This document shows, in pieces, positions 24,661 to 34,936 of a stretch of DNA of 64,000 nucleotides. Where the stretch lies: the NCBI RefSeq assembly GCF_017875645.1, contig NZ_JAGGMR010000001.1, forward strand, positions 6,634,001-6,698,000. The letters run 5' to 3'. Made by a program: the position numbers and the translations under genes. The notes below the pieces were generated by a model. The model did not search any database, was not told the origin of the DNA, and saw only the letters and a list, made by a program, of their open reading frames with translations. The stretch is from Nocardia goodfellowii. GTDB lineage: Bacteria; Actinomycetota; Actinomycetes; Mycobacteriales; Mycobacteriaceae. Within the stretch, counting starts at the first letter, position 1. Every line of letters starts with the position of its first letter.

Positions 24661-25548
24661 TTATCCGCGGCGGAAGTGTTCTACCAGCCGGGAGTAGCTG
24701 TCATGGCCATGACCAGCGTCCAGTGCTGCGGCGACAAGCTTTCTGGTGTAGGTGGGCAGATCGACGTCGATACCCCGGACCCGGCTCTCGGCGATCAAGT
24801 CGTCGAGAGAAGGCAGATGATGCACCAGCGCACCATAGGGGGTAGCGAATTCGGCGCGGTCGATTTCGCCGGCGAGCATCGGGAACAGCGATGACAGCGC
24901 CGTCAAGGACGGCTGCGCCACCTGCTGGAAATCGCCGACCCGAATGCCCGCATTGCCGAGAAGTGCCGCGGCGTGCAGGAAACCGTTCAGCAGACCCCAC
25001 ATGATGTCGTGAACGGCCATGCCGTACAGCACGGCTACACCCGGGTCGTCGGAGACGTGGGTGGCACGGCCGCCGAGGGACCGGAGCAGGGCTTCGTGCC
25101 GGTCGAAGACGTCGCGGAGACCACCGTAGAAGACCACCGCGTCCGGCGAGCCGACAGCCGGCGCGATGGTCATGATCTGCCCGTGTAGATAGTCCGCACC
25201 GTGCGTGGTCACCAATTGACCGGTCGCCCTGGACTGTTCGGAGGATCCGTCGGTCAAGTCGACCACGGTGCGCCCCGGTAGCGCAGACGCCGCCGTGCGC
25301 AACACCTCCGCCGCCACCGCGCCGCCTTTGACGTTGACGATCACCACCTCGGCGGCGGCTACGGCCGCCTCCGGCGTCGCTGCCGGGCGCGCACCCTTTG
25401 CCACCAACTGGTGCACCTTGTCCTCCGACCGGTTCCAAACGGTCACCGGATAACCGGCGTCCAAGAGCGCGACGGCCAACGCCGACCCCATCTCGCCCAG
25501 GCCCAGAACCGCGACCGCCACTGCTTGTTCGTTCTCATGCACACTCAC
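24661..25548 (-). CDS. imine-reductase-like NAD(P)-dependent oxidoreductase
   Basis: The 295-residue product has an N-terminal Rossmann fold of the 6-phosphogluconate/beta-hydroxyacid dehydrogenase type (AVLGLGEMGSALAVALLDAGYPVTVWNRS, with Arg following for NADPH) and a helical C-terminal dimerisation domain. GQIMTIAPAVGSPDAVVFYGG and the absence of the usual catalytic Lys match the actinobacterial imine reductase (IRED) family. It reduces cyclic imines in vitro; the natural substrate is unknown. It is transcribed alone. Confidence 0.83.
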   Translation of the reverse strand: MSVHENEQAVAVAVLGLGEMGSALAVALLDAGYPVTVWNRSEDKVHQLVAKGARPAATPEAAVAAAEVVIVNVKGGAVAAEVLRTAASALPGRTVVDLTDGSSEQSRATGQLVTTHGADYLHGQIMTIAPAVGSPDAVVFYGGLRDVFDRHEALLRSLGGRATHVSDDPGVAVLYGMAVHDIMWGLLNGFLHAAALLGNAGIRVGDFQQVAQPSLTALSSLFPMLAGEIDRAEFATPYGALVHHLPSLDDLIAESRVRGIDVDLPTYTRKLVAAALDAGHGHDSYSRLVEHFRRG

Positions 25549-25932
25549 AGAACGGACCCTAGAAGCTCAACTCTTGTTGAGGTCAAGCTCGGCTGCGCAA
25601 CCCACCTTCCGTTCCGTCGTCGGCATCGCAGCTGGCGAAAACCGCTGGGATGCTGCGACTTTGGTAATCCGGGCAATAACAGACCGCTACCCGCACAGTG
25701 CGATGTATGCTGACCGGGACAGCAGTGCCTGTGACAGGCCTGGTCTGCGGCGTGACGTCGGTCCGCCTTCTCACCCTCCGTGCAATCCGTACGACGAGTG
25801 GATCGAACGTTCCCTTCCCCCGGTCGTCCCTGACGCCGAATCTTTGCCCTTCGCCCGAGTCGAGCGGCGCCCTGCCGTTCGACCCCGACACACCAAACCT
25901 CGGTCCCCACAACAGAAATGGAGTGAATGCCC
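25549..25932. other. 384-bp intergenic region, no supported gene
   Basis: The region lies between divergent genes (IRED-like leftwards, DinB-like rightwards), so it should contain both promoters. Overlapping open frames on both strands lack domains and start sites. No clear palindrome or hairpin was noticed. Confidence 0.5.
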
Positions 25933-26421
25933 ATGAGTACCAACCCAATTACCAACGGCACCGAACGAGCGATCATCGAGGACATCCTCGACCGCAACCG
26001 CGAAGCGCTCATCGAAACCGTCCGCGGCCTGTCCGACACCGACGCCCGCCGACGACTCGTCGCGTCCCTGACGACGCCGATCTCGGTGATCAAGCACGCC
26101 GCCGCCGCGGAACGCATTTGGTTCCAACGGTTCTGGGCCGAACTCGACGAATCCGAATGCGATGGTTATTCACGCCGCGACGAAGGCACCTTCGCCGTCG
26201 CCGACGACGAGACGCTGGCCGACGTCATCGCCGAATTCGAACGCGCGAGCCGACGTTCCCGCGAGATCGCGTCCCGTTTCGATCTCGACGACACCAAGGA
26301 CAATCCCCGCGAGGGCACCGTCAGCATGCGCTGGACACTGCTCGCCATGATCCAGGAATTCGCCCGGCACGCAGGTCACGGTGACATCTTGCGCGAACAG
26401 ATCGACAAACCCCTGCTGTGA
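25933..26421 (+). CDS. DinB-like four-helix protein (DUF664)
   Basis: The product is about 162 residues. The four-helix DinB/maleylpyruvate-isomerase fold shows in LTTPISVIKHAAAAERIWFQRFW (first metal-ligand His) and QEFARHAGHGDILREQIDG-type C-terminus (here MIQEFARHAGHGDILREQID). The three His positions needed for metal are present. Such proteins are thiol (mycothiol)-dependent transferases in actinobacteria. I chose the second ATG (25933) because GGAG is better spaced from it than from 25927. Confidence 0.87.
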   Translation: MSTNPITNGTERAIIEDILDRNREALIETVRGLSDTDARRRLVASLTTPISVIKHAAAAERIWFQRFWAELDESECDGYSRRDEGTFAVADDETLADVIAEFERASRRSREIASRFDLDDTKDNPREGTVSMRWTLLAMIQEFARHAGHGDILREQIDKPLL

Positions 26422-26520
26422 GACTTTGAGCGTGACGATCTACGGGCCGGACCGACGGTGAGTGAGTTGCCCAGGACGGCACGCGGCTGATAGAACCGAG
26501 CGAATCGATGGGGGAATTCA

Positions 26521-27249
26521 GTGTCTAATCCAGGGCCGGGCCAGTATCACTACCCTGAGCAGCCGTATCCCGCACCGGCATATGGACCGGGGCCCCACGG
26601 CGGCCGGTCGGCGCCCGGTCGCCCACCACGGAGCAACGCGCCCTTGATCATCGGCGTGGCCGTGGGCCTCGGTGTGGTGTTGTTGATCGTAGTCGCGATA
26701 GTGCGCATAGGCGGTTCCGCGTCGTCGCCGTCGGCCGCTGGTGATTACACCCTGGCCGGGCTGCGCGACGGCTGTGACGTGGTCGACCCGAGTCCGCTCG
26801 AGCAGTGGGCTGTGGTGCGTAGCGGCATCGACCAGACCGACAGCCCGCCCAGCACGTCGCACGGCGGTCACTTCCGCTGCACGATCCGAAACCAGGATCA
26901 CAATGTGGCCGAAGTACGGGTGCAGGCGAGCATCAACGCCCCGGGCGGCGAACCCTCGTACTTCGAGAACAAGAACTCGCGGAAGCAGTTCCTGGGCACC
27001 GGCGGGGTGATGACGGATGTGTCGGGTGTGGGTGAGCAAGCCTTCGAAACCGTTGACGCGGTCGACTGTTTCATGCAGTTCGCCGGTGGCTGTCTTACCT
27101 ACGAACTCGGTCTGCTGGACAGCAACTTGTCGCTGCTGGTCCGGGTGAAGATCGAACTCGGCACCGAGGGTGATCGAATCGACAAGGACGCCGTCGCCGG
27201 TGCCACGCGGATGATTGCGCAGCAGGTGATGGGGGAACTCCGGCGTTAG
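26521..27249 (+). CDS. single-pass membrane protein with N-terminal Pro/Gly/Tyr-rich region
   Basis: The 242-residue product starts at GTG with GGGGGA just upstream. Residues 1-40 are Pro/Gly/Tyr-rich and cytoplasmic, residues 42-63 form one membrane segment (LIIGVAVGLGVVLLIVVAIV) and the rest is extracytoplasmic with four Cys (DGCDVV, FRCTIR, DCFMQ, GGCLTY) likely in two disulfides. The layout resembles DUF3558-type or sensor-like proteins of nocardiae. Function unknown. Confidence 0.78.
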   Translation: MSNPGPGQYHYPEQPYPAPAYGPGPHGGRSAPGRPPRSNAPLIIGVAVGLGVVLLIVVAIVRIGGSASSPSAAGDYTLAGLRDGCDVVDPSPLEQWAVVRSGIDQTDSPPSTSHGGHFRCTIRNQDHNVAEVRVQASINAPGGEPSYFENKNSRKQFLGTGGVMTDVSGVGEQAFETVDAVDCFMQFAGGCLTYELGLLDSNLSLLVRVKIELGTEGDRIDKDAVAGATRMIAQQVMGELRR

Positions 27250-27467
27250 GGTTCGGCCGATAGGCCCGCCGACCGGCAGCGCGTCCGACCCGGGTGTGCG
27301 ACGATACCGTCGCCGGTACGGCAGAACACGGGTTGCCCCGGCGCACAGTCGATCCCGCGTTGCTCCGATCCGGACTGTCGCGGACTCCCCGTATCCCTCG
27401 GTCGTCACCCGGCGGAACATGGTGCTGGGTACGTAGATTCGGAGGGGTAGGTCATGAAGGAGGGCCC

Positions 27468-27782
27468 ATGGTGAATTCGTTGTCCGACAATCAGGTCCAG
27501 CAGATCGCTGCCGCGATAGAAGCGGGACGACGACCGCGTGTGTACTTCACCGCCGACGCTGTCGGGATGGAGGAGGGCCGGTCCGGTGTGGTGGTCGAGG
27601 TCGCCTCGCCCGCCGAGCCCGACTACCTGCATGTGCGGCCGACCGGATCGAGAGACACACTCGCGTTCTCTCCCACCGAGTTGACCCTCTCCAGACCGGC
27701 GCGCCGCCGCTCCGCTCCGCAACGGCCGCGCGCCGACGACGAAAGCCCTTCCCTGTTCGAGAATGTCGGCAGTCGGCCGTAA
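27468..27782 (+). CDS. hypothetical protein (about 104 residues)
   Basis: The product starts MVNSLSDNQVQQIAAAIEAG. It has a beta-rich middle (RVYFTADAVGMEEGRSGVVVEVA) and an Arg/Pro-rich tail. AAGGAGG lies 3-4 bp before the ATG and 6-7 bp before the following GTG; either could be the start. It converges with ilvD. Codon use is normal for the window. The family is not recognised. Confidence 0.7.
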   Translation: MVNSLSDNQVQQIAAAIEAGRRPRVYFTADAVGMEEGRSGVVVEVASPAEPDYLHVRPTGSRDTLAFSPTELTLSRPARRRSAPQRPRADDESPSLFENVGSRP

Positions 27783-27818
27783 TGCCCACCGGCCGAGCGG
27801 ATAACGGCCCGCGAGGTA

Positions 27819-29510
27819 TCAGCCCGTGACAGCTCCGTGCGCGGCCGAGCTGACGAGCTTGCGGTACTTGGCGAGCACGCCCGAGGTGTACTTGGGCGCG
27901 AGCGGTTCCCAGCCGGCCTTGCGGTCGGCGAGTTCGCTGTCGTCGATCTCCACGTCGAGGCGACGGTTGGCGACGTCGAGAACAATCGGGTCACCGTCGC
28001 GGACGAAGGCGATCGGGCCGCCGTCCACGGCTTCGGGAGCGACATGCCCGACACACAAACCCGTTGTGCCACCGGAGAATCGGCCGTCGGTGAGCAGCAG
28101 CACATCCTTGCCGAGACCAGCGCCCTTGATCGCACCGGTGATGGCGAGCATCTCCCGCATACCCGGGCCGCCCTTCGGGCCCTCGTAGCGAATGACCACC
28201 ACATCGCCCGCCGCGATCGTGCCGTCCTCGAGCGCGTCCATCGCGGCACGCTCCCCGTCGAACACCCGGGCCGTCCCGCGGAAGACATCGGAATCGAAGC
28301 CGGCGCTCTTCACCACGGCGCCCTCGGGTGCGAGTGAGCCGTGCAGGATGGTGAGTCCGCCCGTCTTGTGGATCGGCTGATCGAGCGAACGGATGACATC
28401 GCCATCGAGACCGAGTTCGATGTCGGCCAAGTTCTCCGCCATGGTCTTCCCGGTGACGGTCATGACGTCTCCGTGCATGAGGCCCGCGTCGAGCAGCGCC
28501 TTCATCACGACCGGGATACCGCCGACCTTGTCCACATCGTTCATGACATAGCGGCCGAACGGCTTGAGATCGCCCAGGTGCGGCACCTTGTCGCCGACCC
28601 GGTTGAAGTCGGCGAGGGTCAGGCTGACGCCCGCCTCGCGGGCGATGGCCAGCAGATGCAGCACGGCGTTGGTGGACCCGCCGAGGGCCATCACGACAGT
28701 GATGGCGTTCTCGAACGCCTCCAAGGTCATGATGTCGCGCGCGGTGATGCCCCGGCGCAGCAGTTCGACGACCGCCTCCCCGGACTTCACGGCGTAGTCG
28801 TCGCGGCGGCGGTCGGGGGCGGGCGGAGCCGCCGAGCCGGGCAGACTCATCCCGAGCGCCTCGGCGGCGGAGGCCATGGTGTTGGCGGTGTACATGCCGC
28901 CGCACGCGCCTTCGCCCGGGCAGATCGCCCGTTCGATGCGGTCGACCTCTTCGCGGGTGATCAGGCCTTTGATGCAGGCGCCGACCGCTTCGAAGGCGTC
29001 GATGATCGTGACGTCCTTGCCGTCGACGTTGCCGGGCAGCGTCGAGCCCGCGTACAGGAAGACGCTGGACAGGTCCAGCCGCGCCGCCGCCATCAGCATG
29101 CCCGGCAGGCTCTTGTCGCAGCCGGCCAGCAGCACCGAGCCGTCCAGGCGCTCGGCCATCATGACGGTCTCCACGGAGTCGGCGATGATCTCACGGCTGA
29201 CCAGGGAGAAGTGCATCCCCTCGTGCCCCATCGAGATACCGTCGGACACCGAGATGGTGCCGAATTCGAGTGGATACCCGCCGCCGGCGTGGACGCCGCG
29301 TTTGACCGCCTTCGCGAGCCGATCGAGCGACAGATTACACGGAGTGATCTCGTTCCAGCTGGACGCGACGCCGATCTGCGGCTTGGCCCAATCCTCGTCA
29401 CCCATACCGACCGCTCGGAGCATGCCGCGGGCGGCGGTCTTCTCCAGGCCATCGGTGACGTCGCGGGAGCGGGGCTTGATGTCGAACGACTTGCCGGACT
29501 CGGGTGCCAT
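27819..29510 (-). CDS. ilvD: dihydroxy-acid dehydratase
   Basis: The 563-residue product matches the IlvD/Edd family throughout. Fe-S cluster Cys occur in [22 protein letters not shown] and [27 protein letters not shown] and [19 protein letters not shown] are also conserved. It dehydrates 2,3-dihydroxy-isovalerate and -methylvalerate in valine, isoleucine, leucine and pantothenate biosynthesis. It is a stand-alone gene, as is usual in actinobacteria, and no leader-peptide attenuator was seen upstream. Confidence 0.96.
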   Translation of the reverse strand: MAPESGKSFDIKPRSRDVTDGLEKTAARGMLRAVGMGDEDWAKPQIGVASSWNEITPCNLSLDRLAKAVKRGVHAGGGYPLEFGTISVSDGISMGHEGMHFSLVSREIIADSVETVMMAERLDGSVLLAGCDKSLPGMLMAAARLDLSSVFLYAGSTLPGNVDGKDVTIIDAFEAVGACIKGLITREEVDRIERAICPGEGACGGMYTANTMASAAEALGMSLPGSAAPPAPDRRRDDYAVKSGEAVVELLRRGITARDIMTLEAFENAITVVMALGGSTNAVLHLLAIAREAGVSLTLADFNRVGDKVPHLGDLKPFGRYVMNDVDKVGGIPVVMKALLDAGLMHGDVMTVTGKTMAENLADIELGLDGDVIRSLDQPIHKTGGLTILHGSLAPEGAVVKSAGFDSDVFRGTARVFDGERAAMDALEDGTIAAGDVVVIRYEGPKGGPGMREMLAITGAIKGAGLGKDVLLLTDGRFSGGTTGLCVGHVAPEAVDGGPIAFVRDGDPIVLDVANRRLDVEIDDSELADRKAGWEPLAPKYTSGVLAKYRKLVSSAAHGAVTG

Positions 29511-29696
29511 TGCGCAAGTCTACGACCCGGGAAACCCGGTGTTATCCGCGCCGCCTCGGCTCTCCCCCGTCCGGGTGGTGCGGCCCCGGCACCACGGCCG
29601 CCGGACGATTACCCTGGGTGACACCCGCCCGGAGTTTGGGCGGTCGACGGTGTTCCACATCGGGATCGACGAACCAACTCAACGTCAGGACGGCCG

Positions 29697-30872
29697 ATGT
29701 TCACTCAGTCCGACCTATTCACCCTCGTCAACGCCACACCCGGACGCGGTGTGTCCTTCTACCTGCCCACCCACACCGGCGGACCGCAGACCAGGCAGGA
29801 TCCGATCCGCTTCAAGAATCTGATCGCCGAAGCGCACGGCAAACTGGTCGCCGAAGGCCTGCGCAATCACGAAGCCGACGCGCTCCTGGCCCCGGCGAAC
29901 GCCCTCGTCGACGACGATCCCTTCTGGCAACGCCAGAGCCAGGGGCTGGCGCTGTTCCTCGGCGCGGACGGCACCGAGTACCGGTACACCGTGCCGCTGG
30001 CTTTCACCGAGCAGGTGCACATCGAGCCGGGCTTCTATGTGAAGCCATTGCTGCCGCTGCTGGCCACCGACGGGGAATTCGCCGTGCTCACCATGACGGC
30101 CGATGGCGCACACCTCTACAACGCCACCAAATACACCATGACCGAGGATCGCGGTGCGGAGCTTCCGGGCACCGCGACCGACAATCTGGACGACGACAAC
30201 GAGACCCGCGTGCAGGGCGGTCCCGCCGCACGCCCGCACACCGGCGGCTACGCCAGCTCGACCACCCAGGCCTACGGGGACACCCCGGCGGACTGGCGCA
30301 AGACCGTGCTCGACGAATGGGTGGGCAAGGTCGCCTCCGCCGTCGACCGCCACCTGGCCGACCGGTCGATTCCGCTGGTATTGGTCGCGGGCCCGGAATT
30401 GGCCGGCCAATTCAAGAAGCGGACCACCCTCGGTTCGCTGCTGGCCGGAGCGGTCGACACCAACCCCGCGGCCCTCGATACCGAGCGGCTGCACGCCGCC
30501 GCCTACGCGGTGGTGCAGCCGGAGTTCGAAGCCGAACAGCACGCCGCTCTCCAGCGCGCCGCGGAGTTGCTGGCGGACAGCCCGACAAAGGTCGCGGTCA
30601 CGATCGGCGAGGTCGTCCGGGCGGCGTTCCAGGGCCGCGTCGATACCCTGCTGCTGACCGCCGGCGCGGAGGAGCCGGGCCGATTCGACGAAATGAACGA
30701 CGCCGTCGAAACCAATTCGGCGCCGGGCACTTCGGTGGTGGACCTCACCGAGTACGCCACCGTGCGGACCTTGGAGAACAAGGGCGCCGTCCATATTCTG
30801 CCGCCCGAGGAGATCGCCGGACTCTTCGAAAGTCCCGCGGCGCCCACCTCCATAGCGATACTGCGCTACTGA
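29697..30872 (+). CDS. archaeo-eukaryotic release-factor-fold protein (baeRF family)
   Basis: The product is 391 residues. The segments PLLPLLATDGEFAVLTMTADGAHLYNATKYTM, the acidic/Gly linker with HTGGYASSTTQAYGD and the eRF1-like C-terminal region (VSEVVRAAFQGRVDTLLLTAGAEE) fit the bacterial eRF1-like (baeRF) families. Those families are proposed to act on ribosomes or in stress defence and some are linked to hibernation and toxins. It is not adjacent to any translation gene here. Start ATG at 29697; the function is only predicted for the family. Confidence 0.75.
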   Translation: MFTQSDLFTLVNATPGRGVSFYLPTHTGGPQTRQDPIRFKNLIAEAHGKLVAEGLRNHEADALLAPANALVDDDPFWQRQSQGLALFLGADGTEYRYTVPLAFTEQVHIEPGFYVKPLLPLLATDGEFAVLTMTADGAHLYNATKYTMTEDRGAELPGTATDNLDDDNETRVQGGPAARPHTGGYASSTTQAYGDTPADWRKTVLDEWVGKVASAVDRHLADRSIPLVLVAGPELAGQFKKRTTLGSLLAGAVDTNPAALDTERLHAAAYAVVQPEFEAEQHAALQRAAELLADSPTKVAVTIGEVVRAAFQGRVDTLLLTAGAEEPGRFDEMNDAVETNSAPGTSVVDLTEYATVRTLENKGAVHILPPEEIAGLFESPAAPTSIAILRY

Positions 30873-30983
30873 CGGGCGCTCGCACTCGCCGTTCACCCCT
30901 GGGATAACGATGACCGCTCGCTGTGTGCCGTAAGTTTGCCCACAGCGTTTCGCCATGGAACTGCCTGGTGCCCAGGAGGCGTG

Positions 30984-33900
30984 TTGACGGTTGTCCCCGA
31001 AGCTGCTGTGTGCCCGAGCTATCCGCTGTCGCAGGCGCAGTGGGCCTGGTGGCTCGCTCAGAAACTGCATCCGGGAGTTCCGGTCACGGTCGCGATGTAC
31101 CTGGACCTGGCCGGGCCGATCGACGTCGAACTGATCGAGAACTGCGCTACCCGCGCCGGGCAGGAGCTCGGGGCCTCGCAGCTGCGGTTCCGGCTCGTCG
31201 ACGGAACGCCGCGCCAATACATCGACAGCGCCGCGCGTTTGCGTTTCGATCGCGTGGATCTGACCACGGTGCGGGACCCGGTCGCGACGGCGCTGGATCG
31301 GATGGAACGCGACTACAGCACACCACTCGATCCCCTGGCCGACGAACTGACCGTGGCCATGGTCTTCGCGGTGGCTCCGCAACGGCATCTGCTGTATCTG
31401 CGCAGCCATCACATCGTCCTCGACGGCGTCGGCGCGGCCGCCGTGCTGCGCCGGACCGCCGAGCTGTACCGAGCTCAGGTCGGCGCCGACTCGGCGGGCG
31501 AGGGCGTCCCGGCGTGCGGAGCGCTGTCGGTGGCCGAGATTCTGGAAGATGAACGGGCATACCGGGAATCGGCGCGAGCCAGGGACGACCGGGACTATTG
31601 GCGAGACCAGCTCGCCGGGTGGGGCGACTCGATCAGCCTGGCCGGGCGCGCGGCACCGCCGACGGTGCGACCGCACCAGGTGACCGCCACCTTGGACACC
31701 GCGACGGCGCGACTGCTCGCCGCGGCCAAGGCGCGGCACGGCGCGACCTTTCCGGAATTGGCGATCGCCGCCTTCGCCTGCTATCTGGCGCGCCTGACGG
31801 GCAGCCCGGAAGCAATGCTCACCCTGCCGGTTCCGGCCCGCTCCACCGCGGCGCTGCGGCGCTCCGGCGGCTCGATGTCAAATGTGGTGCCGCTGCGGAT
31901 GACCGGTCTCGACGCGAGCACCGTCGGCGCTGTCATCGCGCAGGTGCGTTCGACGGTGATCGGCGCGCTACGACATCAGCGCTACCGGCACGAGGACATG
32001 CGGCGTATGCACGAGGCGGCCCTCAGCGGATTCGGGCCCGTGGTGAATCTGCTGGGTCTGGTGGAGCCGTTGCGCCTCGGTCCGATCATCGGGCACGCCC
32101 GGCTGCTCGCGCTCGGGCCGGTCGCCGATCTCCAGGTGAACGGCTACCAGGCGGGACCGGACGAGACGTCGGTCAACATCGACTTCCAGGCGAATCCGGC
32201 ACGCTATCGCTACGAGACGGTGGTGTGGCGGCACCGCATGTTCCTGGACTATTTCGCCCGCTTCCTGGCTGCCGAACCGGACAGTCCGGTCATGGCGGTG
32301 GATCGCACACCGGCGGCGCCCACGATGCGGCCGCCGCTGGGACCGGTGCGGACGATGCCGGAGCTGCTGTGCGCGAGCATGATGCCCGACGCGGTCGCCG
32401 TGCGATGCGATACCCGCACCCTGACCTACCGCGAACTGGACGAGGCGTCCTCGCGCTGGGCCCGGGTTCTGCTGGCAGGCGGCGCCGGGCCCGGGAATTT
32501 CGTGGTTGTGGCGATCGCGAGGTCGTTGGAGTCCGTGCTGGCGCTGTGGGCGGTCGCGAAGACCGGCGCGTGCTTCGTTCCGCTCGACCCCGCCGATCCG
32601 CCCGCGCGGCTCACCGCTGTGTTGACCTCTTCCCCTGCGCGACAAGGGCTTACCGTCCGCTCGGTGTATGCGGAGCTGCCGGATGTCGGACGCACCGGCA
32701 TCGACTGGCTGGTGCTCGACGACCCCGAAACCGACGTGGAACACTATTCCGCCGCCCCCGTCGACGACGCGGAACGACCACGGCCGCTGCGCCCGGGACA
32801 CCCCGCCTATGTGATCTACACCTCCGGCACCACCGGTGTTCCGAAGGGTGTGGTGGTCAGCCATCGCGGTCTGGGATCCCTGACCGGCTACCTGATCGAA
32901 CACTATGGCATCGAACGAGATTCGGTGCTGCTGCACTCCCACACCTCGACCTTCGACGCCCATCTGCTCGAACTGCTGCCCACCTTCGCGGCGGGCGCGC
33001 AGGTGGTGGTGGCGCCACCGTCGGTGATCGCCGGTGACAAGCTGGCCCGGCTCATCCTGGACAGCGGCTGCACGATTCTGCAGACCGCCCCCGCCGTGCT
33101 GTCCACGCTGTCACCCGCACAGGTTCCGGCATTGACGGTGGTGGCGATCGGTGGGGAGGCATGCCCGGCGAAACTGGTGGCGGAGTGGGCCCCGCACGTG
33201 CGGCTGTTCAACGGTTACGGCCCGACCGAGGCGACGGTGATGACCACGGAGACCGCGGCGATGTCCGCCGAGGATCCGGTGACCATCGGCGTCGCGCTGC
33301 CGGGAGCCCTTGCGGTCGTGTTGGATTCGCGATTGCGGCGCGTGCCCGACGGAGCCAGGGGCGAGCTTTATCTCGGCGGGCTCGGCCTCGCCGACTACTA
33401 CCTGGGCAGTCCGGCCGCCACGGCGACTCGTTTCCTCGCCGACCCTTTCGGTTCCGGCGGGCGGCTCTACCGCACCGGCGACCAGGTGGGCGTCGGGCCC
33501 GGCGGCGCGTTCGAGTTCTACGGCCGGCTCGACGGCCAGGTCCAGTTGCACGGTCGCCGTATCGAGCCCGCCGAGATCGAGGCCGCGTTGCTGGCCGAAC
33601 CCGAGATCACCTATGCCGTGGTGACGGTCGCCGACCCGGGACGGCCCGAAGCACGCCTGGTGGGTTACGTGGTCGCCGCCGCACGGATAGACACGGCGGC
33701 GACGTTGCGGCGGCTGCGCGCCGAATTGCCTTCGGCCCTGGTGCCTTCGGCGTTGGTCCAGCTCGATCGATTACCGGTGGCGGGCAATGGAAAGGTCGAT
33801 CGGGCCGCCCTGACGCCGCCGGTCGTGACGCCGCGCCCCTACCGGGCTCCACAAACCGAACTGGAGCGCCTGGTCGCCGACCGCTTCGCCGCCACCTTGG

Positions 33901-34904
33901 CGCTGACCGCCGTCGGCCTGGACGACGACTTCTTCGAACTCGGCGGCAATTCCCTACTGGGCGTGGGTGTTTCGGCCGACCTGGAGCTTTCCGCCGGTGT
34001 GCCCGTGACGGTGCGCTGGCTCTATACCAGTCCGACGGTGCGGCTGCTGGCCGACGCGATCGCGAACTACGACGCCACCGATACCGCCGACGACGCGCTC
34101 GGCGCACTACTCGCCCTGCGCCGCGGCGGCACCCGGCCGCCGCTGTTCTGCGTGCACTCGGCCGTACCGCTGGCGTGGTGCTACGCCGGGCTGGCCCGCT
34201 ACGTCACCGACCGCCCGATCTACGGGCTGCAAGCGCCGGTCCTCGCCGCCGGCGGGGACATACCCGCCACGATCGACGGACTCGTGGACAGCTACATCGA
34301 AACGATGCTCGGCGTGCAGCCGCAGGGCCCCTACCATCTACTCGGCTGGTCGCTCGGCGGCCAGATCGCGCACGCCATCGCCGTACGCCTGCGCGCTCGC
34401 GGCGCCGTGGTGGCCGTGCTGGCGATGCTGGACAGCGTCGTCATTCCCGCCGAAGCCGAGCCCCCGCCGGCCCCGCGCATGCGAGATCTGTTGACGCACC
34501 TGCTCGGTGACGAACCCGAGGACGCCGACGACGCCCCGGACATCACCGCCGCCGAAGCCGCCGCCGAACTGGCGATCGCGGGCGCGTCCTTCGGCACCGG
34601 ACTGTCGGCGGGCCAGCTGGAGCGGCTGCATCGCGGGTATGTCGCGGGCGTCATGCTCGCGCACAACTACCGGCCGGACGTCTATGACGGTGACCTGCTC
34701 TACTTTTCGGCGACGCGTGGCATCACCGAGATGTTCGACGCGCGGATGTGGCGGCCGTATGTCACCGGAGAGCTGATCGAGCACCCGGTCCTCGCGACCC
34801 ACGCCCAGATGACCAACTCGGAGGTGGTCGCCGTCATCGGGCCGATTCTCGACCGCCATCTGGCGCGGGTCGAAGGGCCGATGGTGGCACCCGACGGGCC
34901 GTGA
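30984..34904 (+). CDS. stand-alone non-ribosomal peptide synthetase, C-A-PCP-TE
   Basis: The product is about 1306 residues with four domains in order. Condensation (about 10-430) has the active motif SHHIVLDG. Adenylation (about 460-965) has YVIYTSGTTGVPKG, NGYGPTEATV, YRTGD, GRLDGQVQLHGRRIEPAEIE and GNGKVDR. The carrier (about 975-1050) has its phosphopantetheine Ser in ELGGNSLLG. The thioesterase (about 1060-1306) has GWSLGG, LDSVV and a late His. My hand alignment gives a binding-pocket code of D-A-L-Q-V-I-G-V-M-K; I cannot assign a residue. AGGAGG lies 4 bp before the chosen TTG; GTG at 30981 is the alternative. No partner NRPS or PKS is nearby, so the acyl donor must come in trans. Confidence 0.93.
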   Translation: MTVVPEAAVCPSYPLSQAQWAWWLAQKLHPGVPVTVAMYLDLAGPIDVELIENCATRAGQELGASQLRFRLVDGTPRQYIDSAARLRFDRVDLTTVRDPVATALDRMERDYSTPLDPLADELTVAMVFAVAPQRHLLYLRSHHIVLDGVGAAAVLRRTAELYRAQVGADSAGEGVPACGALSVAEILEDERAYRESARARDDRDYWRDQLAGWGDSISLAGRAAPPTVRPHQVTATLDTATARLLAAAKARHGATFPELAIAAFACYLARLTGSPEAMLTLPVPARSTAALRRSGGSMSNVVPLRMTGLDASTVGAVIAQVRSTVIGALRHQRYRHEDMRRMHEAALSGFGPVVNLLGLVEPLRLGPIIGHARLLALGPVADLQVNGYQAGPDETSVNIDFQANPARYRYETVVWRHRMFLDYFARFLAAEPDSPVMAVDRTPAAPTMRPPLGPVRTMPELLCASMMPDAVAVRCDTRTLTYRELDEASSRWARVLLAGGAGPGNFVVVAIARSLESVLALWAVAKTGACFVPLDPADPPARLTAVLTSSPARQGLTVRSVYAELPDVGRTGIDWLVLDDPETDVEHYSAAPVDDAERPRPLRPGHPAYVIYTSGTTGVPKGVVVSHRGLGSLTGYLIEHYGIERDSVLLHSHTSTFDAHLLELLPTFAAGAQVVVAPPSVIAGDKLARLILDSGCTILQTAPAVLSTLSPAQVPALTVVAIGGEACPAKLVAEWAPHVRLFNGYGPTEATVMTTETAAMSAEDPVTIGVALPGALAVVLDSRLRRVPDGARGELYLGGLGLADYYLGSPAATATRFLADPFGSGGRLYRTGDQVGVGPGGAFEFYGRLDGQVQLHGRRIEPAEIEAALLAEPEITYAVVTVADPGRPEARLVGYVVAAARIDTAATLRRLRAELPSALVPSALVQLDRLPVAGNGKVDRAALTPPVVTPRPYRAPQTELERLVADRFAATLALTAVGLDDDFFELGGNSLLGVGVSADLELSAGVPVTVRWLYTSPTVRLLADAIANYDATDTADDALGALLALRRGGTRPPLFCVHSAVPLAWCYAGLARYVTDRPIYGLQAPVLAAGGDIPATIDGLVDSYIETMLGVQPQGPYHLLGWSLGGQIAHAIAVRLRARGAVVAVLAMLDSVVIPAEAEPPPAPRMRDLLTHLLGDEPEDADDAPDITAAEAAAELAIAGASFGTGLSAGQLERLHRGYVAGVMLAHNYRPDVYDGDLLYFSATRGITEMFDARMWRPYVTGELIEHPVLATHAQMTNSEVVAVIGPILDRHLARVEGPMVAPDGP

Positions 34905-34936
34905 GATCGACTCGTGGTTCCGCGGGTGGTGGTCGG

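Noticed and set aside
30936..30983. upstream extension of the NRPS start
   Set aside because: The frame begins with a TTG at 30936 without a ribosome site, while AGGAGG is correctly placed before 30981/30984.
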